64,000 nucleotides of DNA, taken from NCBI GenBank assembly GCA_047638975.1, contig JBLINB010000001.1:50981-114980 (forward strand), written 5' to 3'. Shown piece by piece: positions 43,306-50,667 of the stretch (the first letter of the stretch is position 1; every line of letters begins with the position of its first letter). The DNA is from JAPKEZ01 sp047638975. GTDB taxonomy: Bacteria > Planctomycetota > UBA1135. Made by a program: the position numbers and the translations under genes. The notes beneath the pieces were generated by a model that ran no database searches, was not told where the DNA came from, and saw only the letters and a list, made by a program, of their open reading frames with translations.

Positions 43306-43872
43306 TCAACAGTTGATAGTGCCAACGGCAAAATATCCGCCGCCAAAACATTCTAGCTCAGAGCATTCGCTCCAGATATTGCGTCTTATATCGCCGGCAC
43401 CACTCCAGTTTGCGATGGGTACTACGAAGAAGTTACAGCAACGAAATACTCCGCGTAGCGGCTGCACATCTGCTATGACAATGCGTCCACCAGGTTTGAC
43501 TATGCGTTTGCAATCTTCGAGTACGGCATGCCAGTCGTCTGCGATATTCAAAACCAAAGACAGCAACACCACGTCTACCGAATCATCTGCGAGTACCGAC
43601 GGCGTCCCTAAAACGTAACTCACGTTGTCAAATTTGCGCGGCGCACGCTTTAACATGGCTGAATTATGGTCGAGTGCAATCACCTTTCCGGCGCCATGCG
43701 CCAAAGCCTTCATATTCAATCCGGTGCCACAGCCAATCTCTGCTAATAGCTCATTACCCTGCAAGTTCAAACGCCGCAGAGCCACTCTACGCAATTTTGA
43801 ATACAACGGACGGCACACAAAATCATAAACCGGAGCGATTTTCGTGTACCAATCGACTGTTAATTCGCTCAT
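43306..43872 (-). CDS. Class I SAM-dependent methyltransferase
   Basis: The ATG at 43872 gives MSELTVDWYTKIAPVYDFVCRP and a 188-residue protein. Motif I is LAEIGCGTGLNMKAL, followed by VIALDHNSAMLKRA and GGRIVIADVQPL, typical of the methyltransferase 11 group related to UbiE. The substrate is unknown. The longer open frame up to 43959 has no conserved residues and runs into the divergent promoter. Confidence 0.87.
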   Translation of the reverse strand: MSELTVDWYTKIAPVYDFVCRPLYSKLRRVALRRLNLQGNELLAEIGCGTGLNMKALAHGAGKVIALDHNSAMLKRAPRKFDNVSYVLGTPSVLADDSVDVVLLSLVLNIADDWHAVLEDCKRIVKPGGRIVIADVQPLRGVFRCCNFFVVPIANWSGAGDIRRNIWSECSELECFGGGYFAVGTINC

Positions 43873-43901
43873 TATTTTAATATTAGCAAACATTAGCCAA
43901 G

Positions 43902-43907
43902 TATGAT
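43902..43907 (+). promoter_or_regulatory. -10 element of Gfo/Idh/MocA gene (leaderless spacing)
   Basis: TATGAT lies exactly 6 nt before the ATG at 43914. No Shine-Dalgarno site is present. Confidence 0.6.
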
Positions 43908-43913
43908 ACAGCC

Positions 43914-45275
43914 ATGTCAAACGACTTAACGCGCCGCAAGTTTTTACGCAACACTGCAATTACTGCAGCAGTTGTACCGAGTGCCGCCCAGCTGCTTAGT
44001 AGCTGTGCAACGATTCAGCCACCGAAATATGCAACGGATAAGCTGCGTCATGCAGCGATTGGCGTTGGTGGTATGGGCGGTGCTGATTTAAACCAAATAT
44101 CTGCGCATGCCGATGTAGAAATTATTGCGTTATGCGACGTCGATGCCAACAACCTTGCTGCTGCTGCAAAGTTGCATCCTAAGGCGCGTACTTACACCGA
44201 TTGGCGTGAGTTACTTGAACAAGAGCATCAAGGTTTAGATTCGGTAAACGTCACCACTCCCGATCACATGCATGCGCCTATTAGCTATAAAGCTATCGCG
44301 CTTGGCTTGCATGTTTATTGTCAAAAGCCTCTCACACATACCGTTGTCGAAGCACGCCGCCTAAAAGAAATCGCGCGCCGCAAAGGCGTCGTCACGCAGA
44401 TGGGCATTCAAAACCATTCTGCAGCAAATTATTCCGTGGCAAAGAAGCTTTTTGACCAAAACTTAATCAAAGACATTCACGAAGTTCACGTCTGGACCGA
44501 CCGCCCTGCCGGATGGTGGCCGCAAGGTGTCGAGCGTCCTGAAGGCGAAGACCCAATCCCAGAGACTCTCGATTGGGACAAATGGCTTGGCATAGCACCA
44601 GTACGTCCTTATAAAAAAGGCATTTATCATGCCTTCGCTTGGCGCGGACGACTCGATTTCGGCACCGGTGCACAAGGCGACATGGGGTGCCATTTAATGG
44701 ATCCAGCTACATGGTTTTTACAACTCACAGACCCTCTCACCATTAAATCGACTGGGCCTGCGCCAACTAAAGACACCTTCCCACTCGAATCGCACGTTGA
44801 ATATCAATTTCCGGCGACGTCCAAAACTGCTGCGGGCGGCGTGAAGGTGGTGTGGCATGATGGCAAAAACAAGCCAGAAGCTTTACTTAAGAAACATGGT
44901 TTTGCTGACAAGCCATATGCAAATGGTTCGTTATTTATTGGCAGCAATGGCGCGCACATGTTTAGCCCATATGAAATGCCGCAAACCACTTTTGACGACG
45001 ATCAACACCCCGCTGTCGTTTTGCCGCCGGCCACTCCGACTAATCATTGGCATCAATGGGTAGACGCTTGTTTCGGACGGGCTGTGGCTAGCGCACCCTT
45101 CGACTACGCGGCGCATTTAACCGAAGTCGCACTGTTGGGTAACATTGCCTTACATTTTCCGAACGAAACACTGCATTGGCAAGGCAAGCGTTTGCGTTTT
45201 GAAGGCAACGCAGCAGCGACTGCATTGTTAAGCAAAGATTACCGCAAAGGCTGGCGTTATTCGGGCTTGATGTAA
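43914..45275 (+). CDS. Tat-exported Gfo/Idh/MocA family oxidoreductase
   Basis: The 453-residue protein opens with a twin-arginine signal (TRRKFLRNTAITAAVVPSAAQLLSSCA), so it is probably exported folded by TatC. The Rossmann domain has AAIGVGGMGGADLNQI and the EKP-like motif as YCQKPLTH. The C-terminal GFO/IDH/MocA domain follows, with segments such as GRLDFGTGAQGDMGCHLMD typical of planctomycete secreted members. The Cys at the end of the signal region could be lipidated. The substrate is probably a sugar or glycoside; this is inference. Confidence 0.92.
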   Translation: MSNDLTRRKFLRNTAITAAVVPSAAQLLSSCATIQPPKYATDKLRHAAIGVGGMGGADLNQISAHADVEIIALCDVDANNLAAAAKLHPKARTYTDWRELLEQEHQGLDSVNVTTPDHMHAPISYKAIALGLHVYCQKPLTHTVVEARRLKEIARRKGVVTQMGIQNHSAANYSVAKKLFDQNLIKDIHEVHVWTDRPAGWWPQGVERPEGEDPIPETLDWDKWLGIAPVRPYKKGIYHAFAWRGRLDFGTGAQGDMGCHLMDPATWFLQLTDPLTIKSTGPAPTKDTFPLESHVEYQFPATSKTAAGGVKVVWHDGKNKPEALLKKHGFADKPYANGSLFIGSNGAHMFSPYEMPQTTFDDDQHPAVVLPPATPTNHWHQWVDACFGRAVASAPFDYAAHLTEVALLGNIALHFPNETLHWQGKRLRFEGNAAATALLSKDYRKGWRYSGLM

Positions 45276-45279
45276 TACT

Positions 45280-45780
45280 TTAGAGTTCGGCCACGGCGCC
45301 ATCTAAAGTGGCCCACAATGCTATTACTTTACAATTCGCAAACTCTGCGCGCAGCTTAATCGCTGCCTCTAGGCATTGCGCTTGTTGCTTATCGTCAGCC
45401 ACCGGATTGCCGGCACAGCCCTCATGAGCCACTACTGCGATTTGCTGTGAGGCATGCGCATTGATTGAAATGTTTATATCGTGGACCACATTTTCCGGTA
45501 GACGGTCACTTAATAAAGCGACTGGGCCGGCCTCGGTGATGGTATCTATAAAAGACACATCAAAACGCTGACGTAAAAACGTGTTAACCGACGTTTGAAA
45601 ACGCCCGTCGATGCAATTTATTACTGTGGCAAAACTCATTAAACACTTTTGGCAAAGGCAATCTGTATAGCGACTGCTGATTGGCACCAATGGTAGAGCG
45701 GCGCACCAGCATGCGGTAGAGCAATTTGCAGCGCAATCAAAGTTAGCGGTGCAGCGTGGGCATTGTTTTTTATCGGCCAT
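45280..45780 (-). CDS. Cysteine-rich CWC domain fused to a small beta-carbonic-anhydrase-like domain
   Basis: The 166-residue protein has two parts. Residues 7-46 hold nine cysteines, including CPRC, CWC and CLCQKC, as in the short cysteine-rich CWC family, and probably bind zinc. Residues 49-166 resemble a compact beta-carbonic anhydrase: Cys56-x-Asp58-x-Arg60 in NCIDGRF and His119-x-x-Cys122 in AHEGCAGNP. The domain is much shorter than true beta-CAs. A Met at residue 48 sits exactly at the junction, so two genes may have fused. The activity is untested. Confidence 0.75.
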   Translation of the reverse strand: MADKKQCPRCTANFDCAANCSTACWCAALPLVPISSRYTDCLCQKCLMSFATVINCIDGRFQTSVNTFLRQRFDVSFIDTITEAGPVALLSDRLPENVVHDINISINAHASQQIAVVAHEGCAGNPVADDKQQAQCLEAAIKLRAEFANCKVIALWATLDGAVAEL

Positions 45781-45784
45781 TCAA

Positions 45785-45795
45785 GTACATTGTAC
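45785..45795. promoter_or_regulatory. Palindromic shared -10 region
   Basis: GTACATTGTAC gives TACATT on the plus strand, 6 nt before the GYF-RDD ATG (45798), and TACAAT on the minus strand, 8 nt before the CWC-CA ATG (45780). It could serve both divergent genes. Confidence 0.45.
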
Positions 45796-45797
45796 CC

Positions 45798-46487
45798 ATG
45801 CAGCAAGGCTGGTATTACGTCCAAAATCACAAACAGCAAGGTCCGGTAGATCTTGTTGAGCTACAACGCATGTTAAAATCGCGTGTGCTAGCCTTTGACA
45901 CTTTGGTTTGGCATCAATCGCTTAGCAAGTGGGAGGCGGCAAAATCTCTAAGTGTGTTTAAGCTACAACCTACTGTAATCGAAGTCGAGCCCGAGGTAAT
46001 CGACACACCGCCACCACCGCGACCGCGTCCGCCATCGGATGGTGGCTATGTACCTCAAAAAAAACGTCGTCCGCTTGATATTAATTTAAGTGGTCACCCA
46101 TGGCGTCGCTACTTCTCTCGCAGTATTGACTCCATGTTGATGGTTTTTATATTGCCTGTTATTCCGCCAAACCCGGCGGTCTTACTCGATTACAGATTTT
46201 CGATTGCCACTGCAATAGCTGCAATGCTTCTGCATGCCGCACTGCAATCGACTTGGGGATCGACGCCTGGTAAAGCACTGATGCAATATAGTGTGCGCAA
46301 CCCTAATGGCAGCAAATTGTCTTTCGAGCAAGCTCTGCGTCGTGAATTCAAAATACTCTTTCACGGTTTAGGCTTCGGGATCCCATTCCTGTCGACATTT
46401 ACCCAGCTGTCTGCCTATAACAGGCTCAAGAGAACGGGCACCACCTCATGGGATAAGGATGGTGGCTTTATAGTCAACCATCGATAA
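45798..46487 (+). CDS. GYF domain - RDD family membrane protein
   Basis: I chose the ATG at 45798 (MQQGWYYVQ), since the upstream extension to 45756 is not conserved. Residues 1-55 form a GYF_2 domain (GWYYVQNHKQQGPVDLVELQRML, LVWHQSLSKWEAA), then a Pro-rich linker (PPPPRPRPPSDGG). Residues about 95-230 are an RDD membrane domain with the Arg in WRRYFSRSIDSMLM, two or three membrane segments and STPGKALMQYSVR. The combination is common in planctomycetes and other bacteria. The function is unknown. Confidence 0.85.
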   Translation: MQQGWYYVQNHKQQGPVDLVELQRMLKSRVLAFDTLVWHQSLSKWEAAKSLSVFKLQPTVIEVEPEVIDTPPPPRPRPPSDGGYVPQKKRRPLDINLSGHPWRRYFSRSIDSMLMVFILPVIPPNPAVLLDYRFSIATAIAAMLLHAALQSTWGSTPGKALMQYSVRNPNGSKLSFEQALRREFKILFHGLGFGIPFLSTFTQLSAYNRLKRTGTTSWDKDGGFIVNHR

Positions 46488-46494
46488 TCTTCAA

Positions 46495-47178
46495 ATGCCT
46501 AGACAACTTCAAAAGTGTATGGCCGAGTTCATCGGCAGCTTCGCGCTAATCTTTTTTGCTTGCGGTGCGGCAGCCATCAACATTGAACTCGGTACCTTGG
46601 GTATCGGCCTAGTCTTTGGTGCAGTGATCATGGTAATGATCTTAGCAACCGGCCATATTTCCGGCGCGCACTTCAATCCGGCTGTCACCCTTGCTTTTGC
46701 GGTAGACGGGCGCTTCAAATGGTCACAAGTGCCATACTACATTGTGGCGCAATGCCTAGGATGCGTTGCGGGCGCACTTACTTTATCGATGGTCATTAAC
46801 GACCCATTCTCTAGTTTAGGATTAACTCAAGCTGCCTCAGATGTCAGTCACACTAGCTTGTTTGTCATCGAATTTGTTTTGACGTTTATTTTGATGTTCG
46901 TCATTTCAGCAGTGGCTACCGACTCACGCGCAGTCGGCGAATTAGCGGCGGTCGCCATTGGCGGCTGCGTTGCAATAGCCGCGATGGTATTTGGACCACT
47001 AACCGGTGCGTCAATGAATCCGGCGCGTAGCATTGGACCAGCTATCGCAACGGCTAACTACAACGACTTGATTTTTTACATCATTGCGCCAATACTCGGA
47101 GCGATTTGCGGAACGTTATTTTATTCAACTATTCGTTGCGACGAAGAACAAGACAGCGATGCGGCCGGCTGTTGCTAA
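46495..47178 (+). CDS. Aquaporin (MIP family channel)
   Basis: The 227-residue membrane protein has both NPA boxes: NPA at 61-63 in GAHFNPAVTLAFAV and the second in GASMNPARSIGPAI. Six membrane segments are visible. It resembles AqpZ-type water channels more than GlpF; the length and the second NPAR support this. The C-terminus ends in a polar tail with CC. It starts 7 nt after the RDD gene; a GATAAT 6 nt upstream of its ATG may be a promoter or just the previous stop codon context. Confidence 0.92.
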   Translation: MPRQLQKCMAEFIGSFALIFFACGAAAINIELGTLGIGLVFGAVIMVMILATGHISGAHFNPAVTLAFAVDGRFKWSQVPYYIVAQCLGCVAGALTLSMVINDPFSSLGLTQAASDVSHTSLFVIEFVLTFILMFVISAVATDSRAVGELAAVAIGGCVAIAAMVFGPLTGASMNPARSIGPAIATANYNDLIFYIIAPILGAICGTLFYSTIRCDEEQDSDAAGCC

Positions 47179-47187
47179 GATAGCCTA

Positions 47188-48171
47188 GTGCGTATTTGCC
47201 TCCTAACCAATCAAGACATAGACTCGCCAGACTTTCCGGCAGACGATTGGCGTTGCGATCCGCGTCCATATTTGCCAGAAGCGGAATGGGTGGTAGGTTA
47301 TGTAGGCGAAAAAGAAACTTCGATAGCCGATGTCGAAGCATTAGTGGCGCAAGGTTTTGATTTATTCTTCAACTTATGCGACGGTTGCGAATCAGAAGAC
47401 GACAACCCTGGTGTTGAAGTTGTAGAAACGCTCGAGCGCCTGGGGCAGCCTTACACCGGAGCAAATCCAGAATTTTGGGAGCCTTCGCGCGAGAAGGTCA
47501 AGCAGGTTTGCAAGCAATACGGAATCAAAACACCAGCCGCAGTACGCGTTAAAGACGATGCTAGTTTTGAACGCGCCTTGAAAACGCTTCGGTTTCCGAT
47601 GTTTGTTAAACATTACAGTAGTTATGCCAGCATTGATATCAGCCGCCAGTCAAAAGTCACCACCGAGGCTGGCTTATTGCGGCAAGTGAATAAAATCATC
47701 AGCAAGCATGGCGCGGCCTTAGTCGAAGAATTTATTGATGGCGATGAATGCACGGTACTCGTTGCGGAAAACCCGCAAGACGCGCAGCACCCCATTGCTT
47801 TCACTCCGATTCAATATGAATTTCCGGCAGGAGACACCTTCAAGCACGAATCGCTAAAGTGGGATGAAGACCAGTTTTGTGGCCTGAAAACGGCACCGGT
47901 CAAAGACCCCGTCTTGGCTGCGCGTTTACGCCGCGAGTCTGTTGATCTGTTTAAAGGCTTAAACGGTGTCGGCTTTGGACGCTGCGATATTCGCATTGCC
48001 AAAGACGGCACCCCTTATATGCTAGAGATAAATGCTAACTGTGGCATTTATTACCCAGACGATGCTGCCGGAAGTGCTGACTTTATTCTTAGCAACGATC
48101 CGGCCGGGCATATCGGATTTACTCAGCTTTTGATTGACGCGGCTTTTGCACGCCACAGCTCTCGCAAGTAG
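47188..48171 (+). CDS. ATP-grasp ligase, D-Ala-D-Ala ligase-like
   Basis: The 327-residue protein starts with GTG. The ATP-grasp core is clear: AALVEEFIDGDECTVLV, then GFGRCDIRIAKDGTPYMLEINANCGIYYP with metal-binding E-x-N. It resembles D-alanine-D-alanine-ligase-related enzymes without a clear substrate; the N-terminal LFFNLCDGCESEDDNPG is like those of planctomycete and proteobacterial homologues. TAAGAT lies 6 nt before the GTG but overlaps the aquaporin stop. The 3' part of this gene was duplicated to 55464-55731. Confidence 0.87.
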   Translation: MRICLLTNQDIDSPDFPADDWRCDPRPYLPEAEWVVGYVGEKETSIADVEALVAQGFDLFFNLCDGCESEDDNPGVEVVETLERLGQPYTGANPEFWEPSREKVKQVCKQYGIKTPAAVRVKDDASFERALKTLRFPMFVKHYSSYASIDISRQSKVTTEAGLLRQVNKIISKHGAALVEEFIDGDECTVLVAENPQDAQHPIAFTPIQYEFPAGDTFKHESLKWDEDQFCGLKTAPVKDPVLAARLRRESVDLFKGLNGVGFGRCDIRIAKDGTPYMLEINANCGIYYPDDAAGSADFILSNDPAGHIGFTQLLIDAAFARHSSRK

Positions 48172-48172
48172 T

Positions 48173-48601
48173 CTATTTAGTCTTGTTCTCTTTCTTGACG
48201 TTACCACGTTCGGTACGTTCTCTGCGTTCAGTACGCTCTCCACGTTCAGTACGCTCTCCACGTTCGGTACGCTCTCCACGTTCAGTACGCTCTCCACGTT
48301 CGGTACGCTCTCCACGTTCAGTAGTAGCACGCATTGCTCGGATCATCGCTTTTCTTTGCGCGTGGCTAATTTCACCCGCGTCAACGGCCTTCTGTAAGCG
48401 CTCGTGAACGGGATTAGCTTTGCGCTGCCCTTCTTGGCGCTCGCCTCTTACGCGCTCTTTGCCTTGCTCTTTGCCTTGCTCTTGCTCTTGACGCGCCTCC
48501 TTATCTGGACGTGGACGTTCTTGGCTTTGCGCAAAAGACATGCCGCTTGTCAATATAACTGCCGACAACGGCAACACTAACTTAATCATTGTTTTTATCA
48601 T
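48173..48601 (-). CDS. Secreted charged repeat protein, paralogue 1
   Basis: The 142-residue protein has a signal peptide (MIKTMIKLVLPLSAVILTSGMSFAQ) and is rich in Glu, Arg and Lys. Residues about 66-92 contain RLQKAVDAGEISHAQRKAMIRAM, a short helix-turn-helix motif that recurs several times in paralogue 2 and looks SHOCT-like. Then come about six repeats of the hexapeptide ERTERG. It ends 1 nt from the convergent ATP-grasp stop. The function is unknown. Confidence 0.75.
   Translation of the reverse strand: MIKTMIKLVLPLSAVILTSGMSFAQSQERPRPDKEARQEQEQGKEQGKERVRGERQEGQRKANPVHERLQKAVDAGEISHAQRKAMIRAMRATTERGERTERGERTERGERTERGERTERGERTERRERTERGNVKKENKTK
48206..48322 (-). repeat. 18-bp tandem repeat in charged protein gene
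   Basis: About six imperfect copies of an 18-bp unit, GTTCAGTACGCTCTCCAC on the plus strand, encode ERTERG hexapeptides. The near-identity of units suggests recent slippage; unit number probably varies. Confidence 0.88.
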
Positions 48602-48607
48602 TGTCTT

Positions 48608-48656
48608 TATACCCCATATAATTTATTTGGTTGCGTTAAAGACTCATAATATCGTC
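48608..48656 (-). repeat. Promoter region of charged protein gene, shared with 39549-39597
   Basis: This upstream region of the charged gene resembles the sequence at the recG tandem junction. On the minus strand it carries GGGGTATAAA just before the ATG at 48601; paralogue 2 has the related GGGGTAATAT in the same place. Confidence 0.5.
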
Positions 48657-48681
48657 TGACATATAACCAGAACAACTCCTG

Positions 48682-48710
48682 TTGCAAGGATTCAGCGGTC
48701 AACGTATGCT
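48682..48710 (+). promoter_or_regulatory. Promoter of metal efflux operon (leaderless spacing)
   Basis: TTGCAA (48682-48687), a 17-nt spacer and TATGCT (48705-48710), with the ATG at 48717 exactly 6 nt further. This is a good sigma-70-type promoter that would start transcription at the ATG. Confidence 0.65.
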
Positions 48711-48716
48711 TAATGC

Positions 48717-49055
48717 ATGCTAGCAACTAGTGTCCTGACCGAACAACGCATCAAAGCCACGTCTTTGTTCGCTCTGTTCTTTCTGGCATTTGTACTAGCA
48801 CTGCCATTCCATATGGCCCACGACCATCATTGTCATGTCGAAGACGTAGAAATACATCAGCACGACGGCGAGCATCCTGTTTTTGAATTTACTACAGTCG
48901 GCTTAATCGCCCCAGTGGTCATTAATGCAGCGCCAAACGTTGCCAAAGTTGTTTTTGTAACAACAGTTGTCGGCACGGTCGATATACACAAATCTTTTAT
49001 TTATAAATCGGGTCACTTCGAGCAGCAACGCTTACGTGGTCCACCGCTTGCTTAA
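48717..49055 (+). CDS. Small His-rich membrane or secreted protein, first gene of metal efflux operon
   Basis: The 112-residue protein has one hydrophobic segment (SLFALFFLAFVLALPFHMAH) followed by a His/Asp/Glu-rich stretch (HDHHCHVEDVEIHQHDGEH) that should bind metal ions. A second weakly hydrophobic region follows. I recognise no family; small proteins of this layout often precede heavy-metal RND genes. It lies 59 nt before the adaptor gene. A role in metal buffering or sensing is inference. Confidence 0.75.
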   Translation: MLATSVLTEQRIKATSLFALFFLAFVLALPFHMAHDHHCHVEDVEIHQHDGEHPVFEFTTVGLIAPVVINAAPNVAKVVFVTTVVGTVDIHKSFIYKSGHFEQQRLRGPPLA

Positions 49056-49114
49056 CTTTTTTACTTCGCGCTGTAAAGATGCAGCACGATTTCTAGAACT
49101 AGTTAACAAGCAAA

Positions 49115-50665
49115 ATGCAACTCAAATTTCACACCCTTACTTTGGTCGTGTGTGCTGGCGCTCTACTCTACAGCTGTAGCGATCGCCAAGCCCTCGATAC
49201 CCATCTACACTCTGCCGACGAATGGCCGGCAAACGCGCAAACGGTTTATTCCGAACAGCACCAATTGTTCTTCGAGAACGAATATGCTGTCATCGGCCGC
49301 GAAACTGGCTTTGCGCTGCACGTCTCAAATTTAGACGACGGCACTCCGCGCACTACCGGCTCAATCGAGATTAATTTAAAAGTTGACGACCAACACATCA
49401 ACAGAATATTTCTCGCGCCAAACCGTCCAGGTATTTACTTAACGCATTTAGCTTTCGACAATATCGGCAGCTACTCTTGGACAGTGACTATTGATGGTGT
49501 AGTAACTACGCTTAATAATGTGGTTGTCTTTGATGACGAGCACAATGCCGTGCATGCTGCAGAAGACGCCGCAAGTGAAAGCGGAATAACCATGCTCAAA
49601 GAGCAGCAATGGCCTATCCGTTTACTCACTGAGCAAGTAAAAGAAACTAACCTAGCACATCAAGTACCCGCAACAGCGCGAGTCAGTGCTTGCAAGACTC
49701 ACACTGCAAAGATTATTGCTCCGCTAACCGGAAACCTCCTTGCACCTCCTAACTCAACGCGCATTATTTTGGGGCAGCAAGTTAAAGCTGGAGAATTACT
49801 TGCCGTGCTACGCATCCCATTACTTGGCGAACAGCTTATCCAATGGCAAGCGTCTAAAGCAGAGGCTATCGCTGAAAACGAACGCACCACTGCAGCACTC
49901 GCACAAGCAACAGCGGCACTAGAGCGCGTCCAAAAATTGCACGCACAGCAAGCCAAATCGCAACGAGAACTTGAAGAAGCACTCTATCAGCATGCTAGCG
50001 CAGTTGCAGCTCAGGCCGCGGCCAGCACCATGCTTAAGGCTTACTCCGAAGCTGTTCCGGGCACGGCAATGGATTTAAAAATATTCGCGCCGATCAGCGG
50101 CCAAATAATCAATGCGCCCGCCGCCAGTGGCGAATGGGTAGGCGCCGACAGCGAATTGTTTCAACTGCAAGATTTAAGTCAACTGCATATTGCAGTGCGT
50201 GTTCCTGAAGCCGACTTACCCTACTTGGCAACGAATCTGCAGGCGCAAATACCTCACCCGAGTAATGGTAGCACCCTCAATTTACCAGGCAGCGATGGCA
50301 AATTATTGTTGTCCGCGCAAAAAGTAGATCCGCAGACACACTCTGCCGAAGTTATATATGAAATACTAAACCCAGGATGGCTGCGCCCGGGCATGACCAT
50401 GACGGCGCAACTTGCCACTGGTGAAGAGCATCGTGTGATGTCCATACCGCTCAGCGCGATAGTGGACGATTCCGGCATCAACATCGCCTTTGTGCAAAGC
50501 GGTGGCGAAAACTTTGCTCGGCGCGCATTGCGTCTCGGGCATCGCGATGGCCAGCGAGTAGAAATACTTGAAGGCTTGGCTTTGGGCGAGCGCGTAGTCA
50601 TTGACGGCGCTTATGTTGTACACTTAACTGCTCTATCTGGCACTATCCCCGTGCACTCGCACTAA
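49115..50665 (+). CDS. RND efflux periplasmic adaptor (CusB/CzcB-like) with N-terminal extension
   Basis: The 516-residue protein has a lipoprotein-like signal (MQLKFHTLTLVVCAGALLYSC). Residues about 30-150 form an extra beta domain (FALHVSNLDDGTPRTTGSIEI), of the kind seen before the adaptor core in some CusB/CzcB homologues. The adaptor core follows: lipoyl half-motif (PLTGNLLAPPN), a helical hairpin (about 240-300, Ala/Gln/Glu-rich), the second lipoyl half (KIFAPISGQIINAPAASGEWV) and beta-barrel domains. It links the pump at 50668 to the TolC-like protein. Confidence 0.88.
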   Translation: MQLKFHTLTLVVCAGALLYSCSDRQALDTHLHSADEWPANAQTVYSEQHQLFFENEYAVIGRETGFALHVSNLDDGTPRTTGSIEINLKVDDQHINRIFLAPNRPGIYLTHLAFDNIGSYSWTVTIDGVVTTLNNVVVFDDEHNAVHAAEDAASESGITMLKEQQWPIRLLTEQVKETNLAHQVPATARVSACKTHTAKIIAPLTGNLLAPPNSTRIILGQQVKAGELLAVLRIPLLGEQLIQWQASKAEAIAENERTTAALAQATAALERVQKLHAQQAKSQRELEEALYQHASAVAAQAAASTMLKAYSEAVPGTAMDLKIFAPISGQIINAPAASGEWVGADSELFQLQDLSQLHIAVRVPEADLPYLATNLQAQIPHPSNGSTLNLPGSDGKLLLSAQKVDPQTHSAEVIYEILNPGWLRPGMTMTAQLATGEEHRVMSIPLSAIVDDSGINIAFVQSGGENFARRALRLGHRDGQRVEILEGLALGERVVIDGAYVVHLTALSGTIPVHSH

Positions 50666-50667
50666 TT

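Noticed and set aside
46483..47181. Promoters of aquaporin and ATP-grasp genes
   Set aside because: GATAAT and TAAGAT have the right 6-nt spacing but contain the preceding stop codon TAA, so they may be coincidental within an operon.
48206..48322. Possible CRISPR array
   Set aside because: Repeats are contiguous 18-bp coding units without spacers. No cas genes are in the window.
48134..48407. Open frames antisense to the ERTERG repeat (Ser/Thr/Phe-rich and Ser/Arg-rich)
   Set aside because: They are shadows of the 18-bp repeat; the minus-strand frame has a signal peptide and a paralogue.
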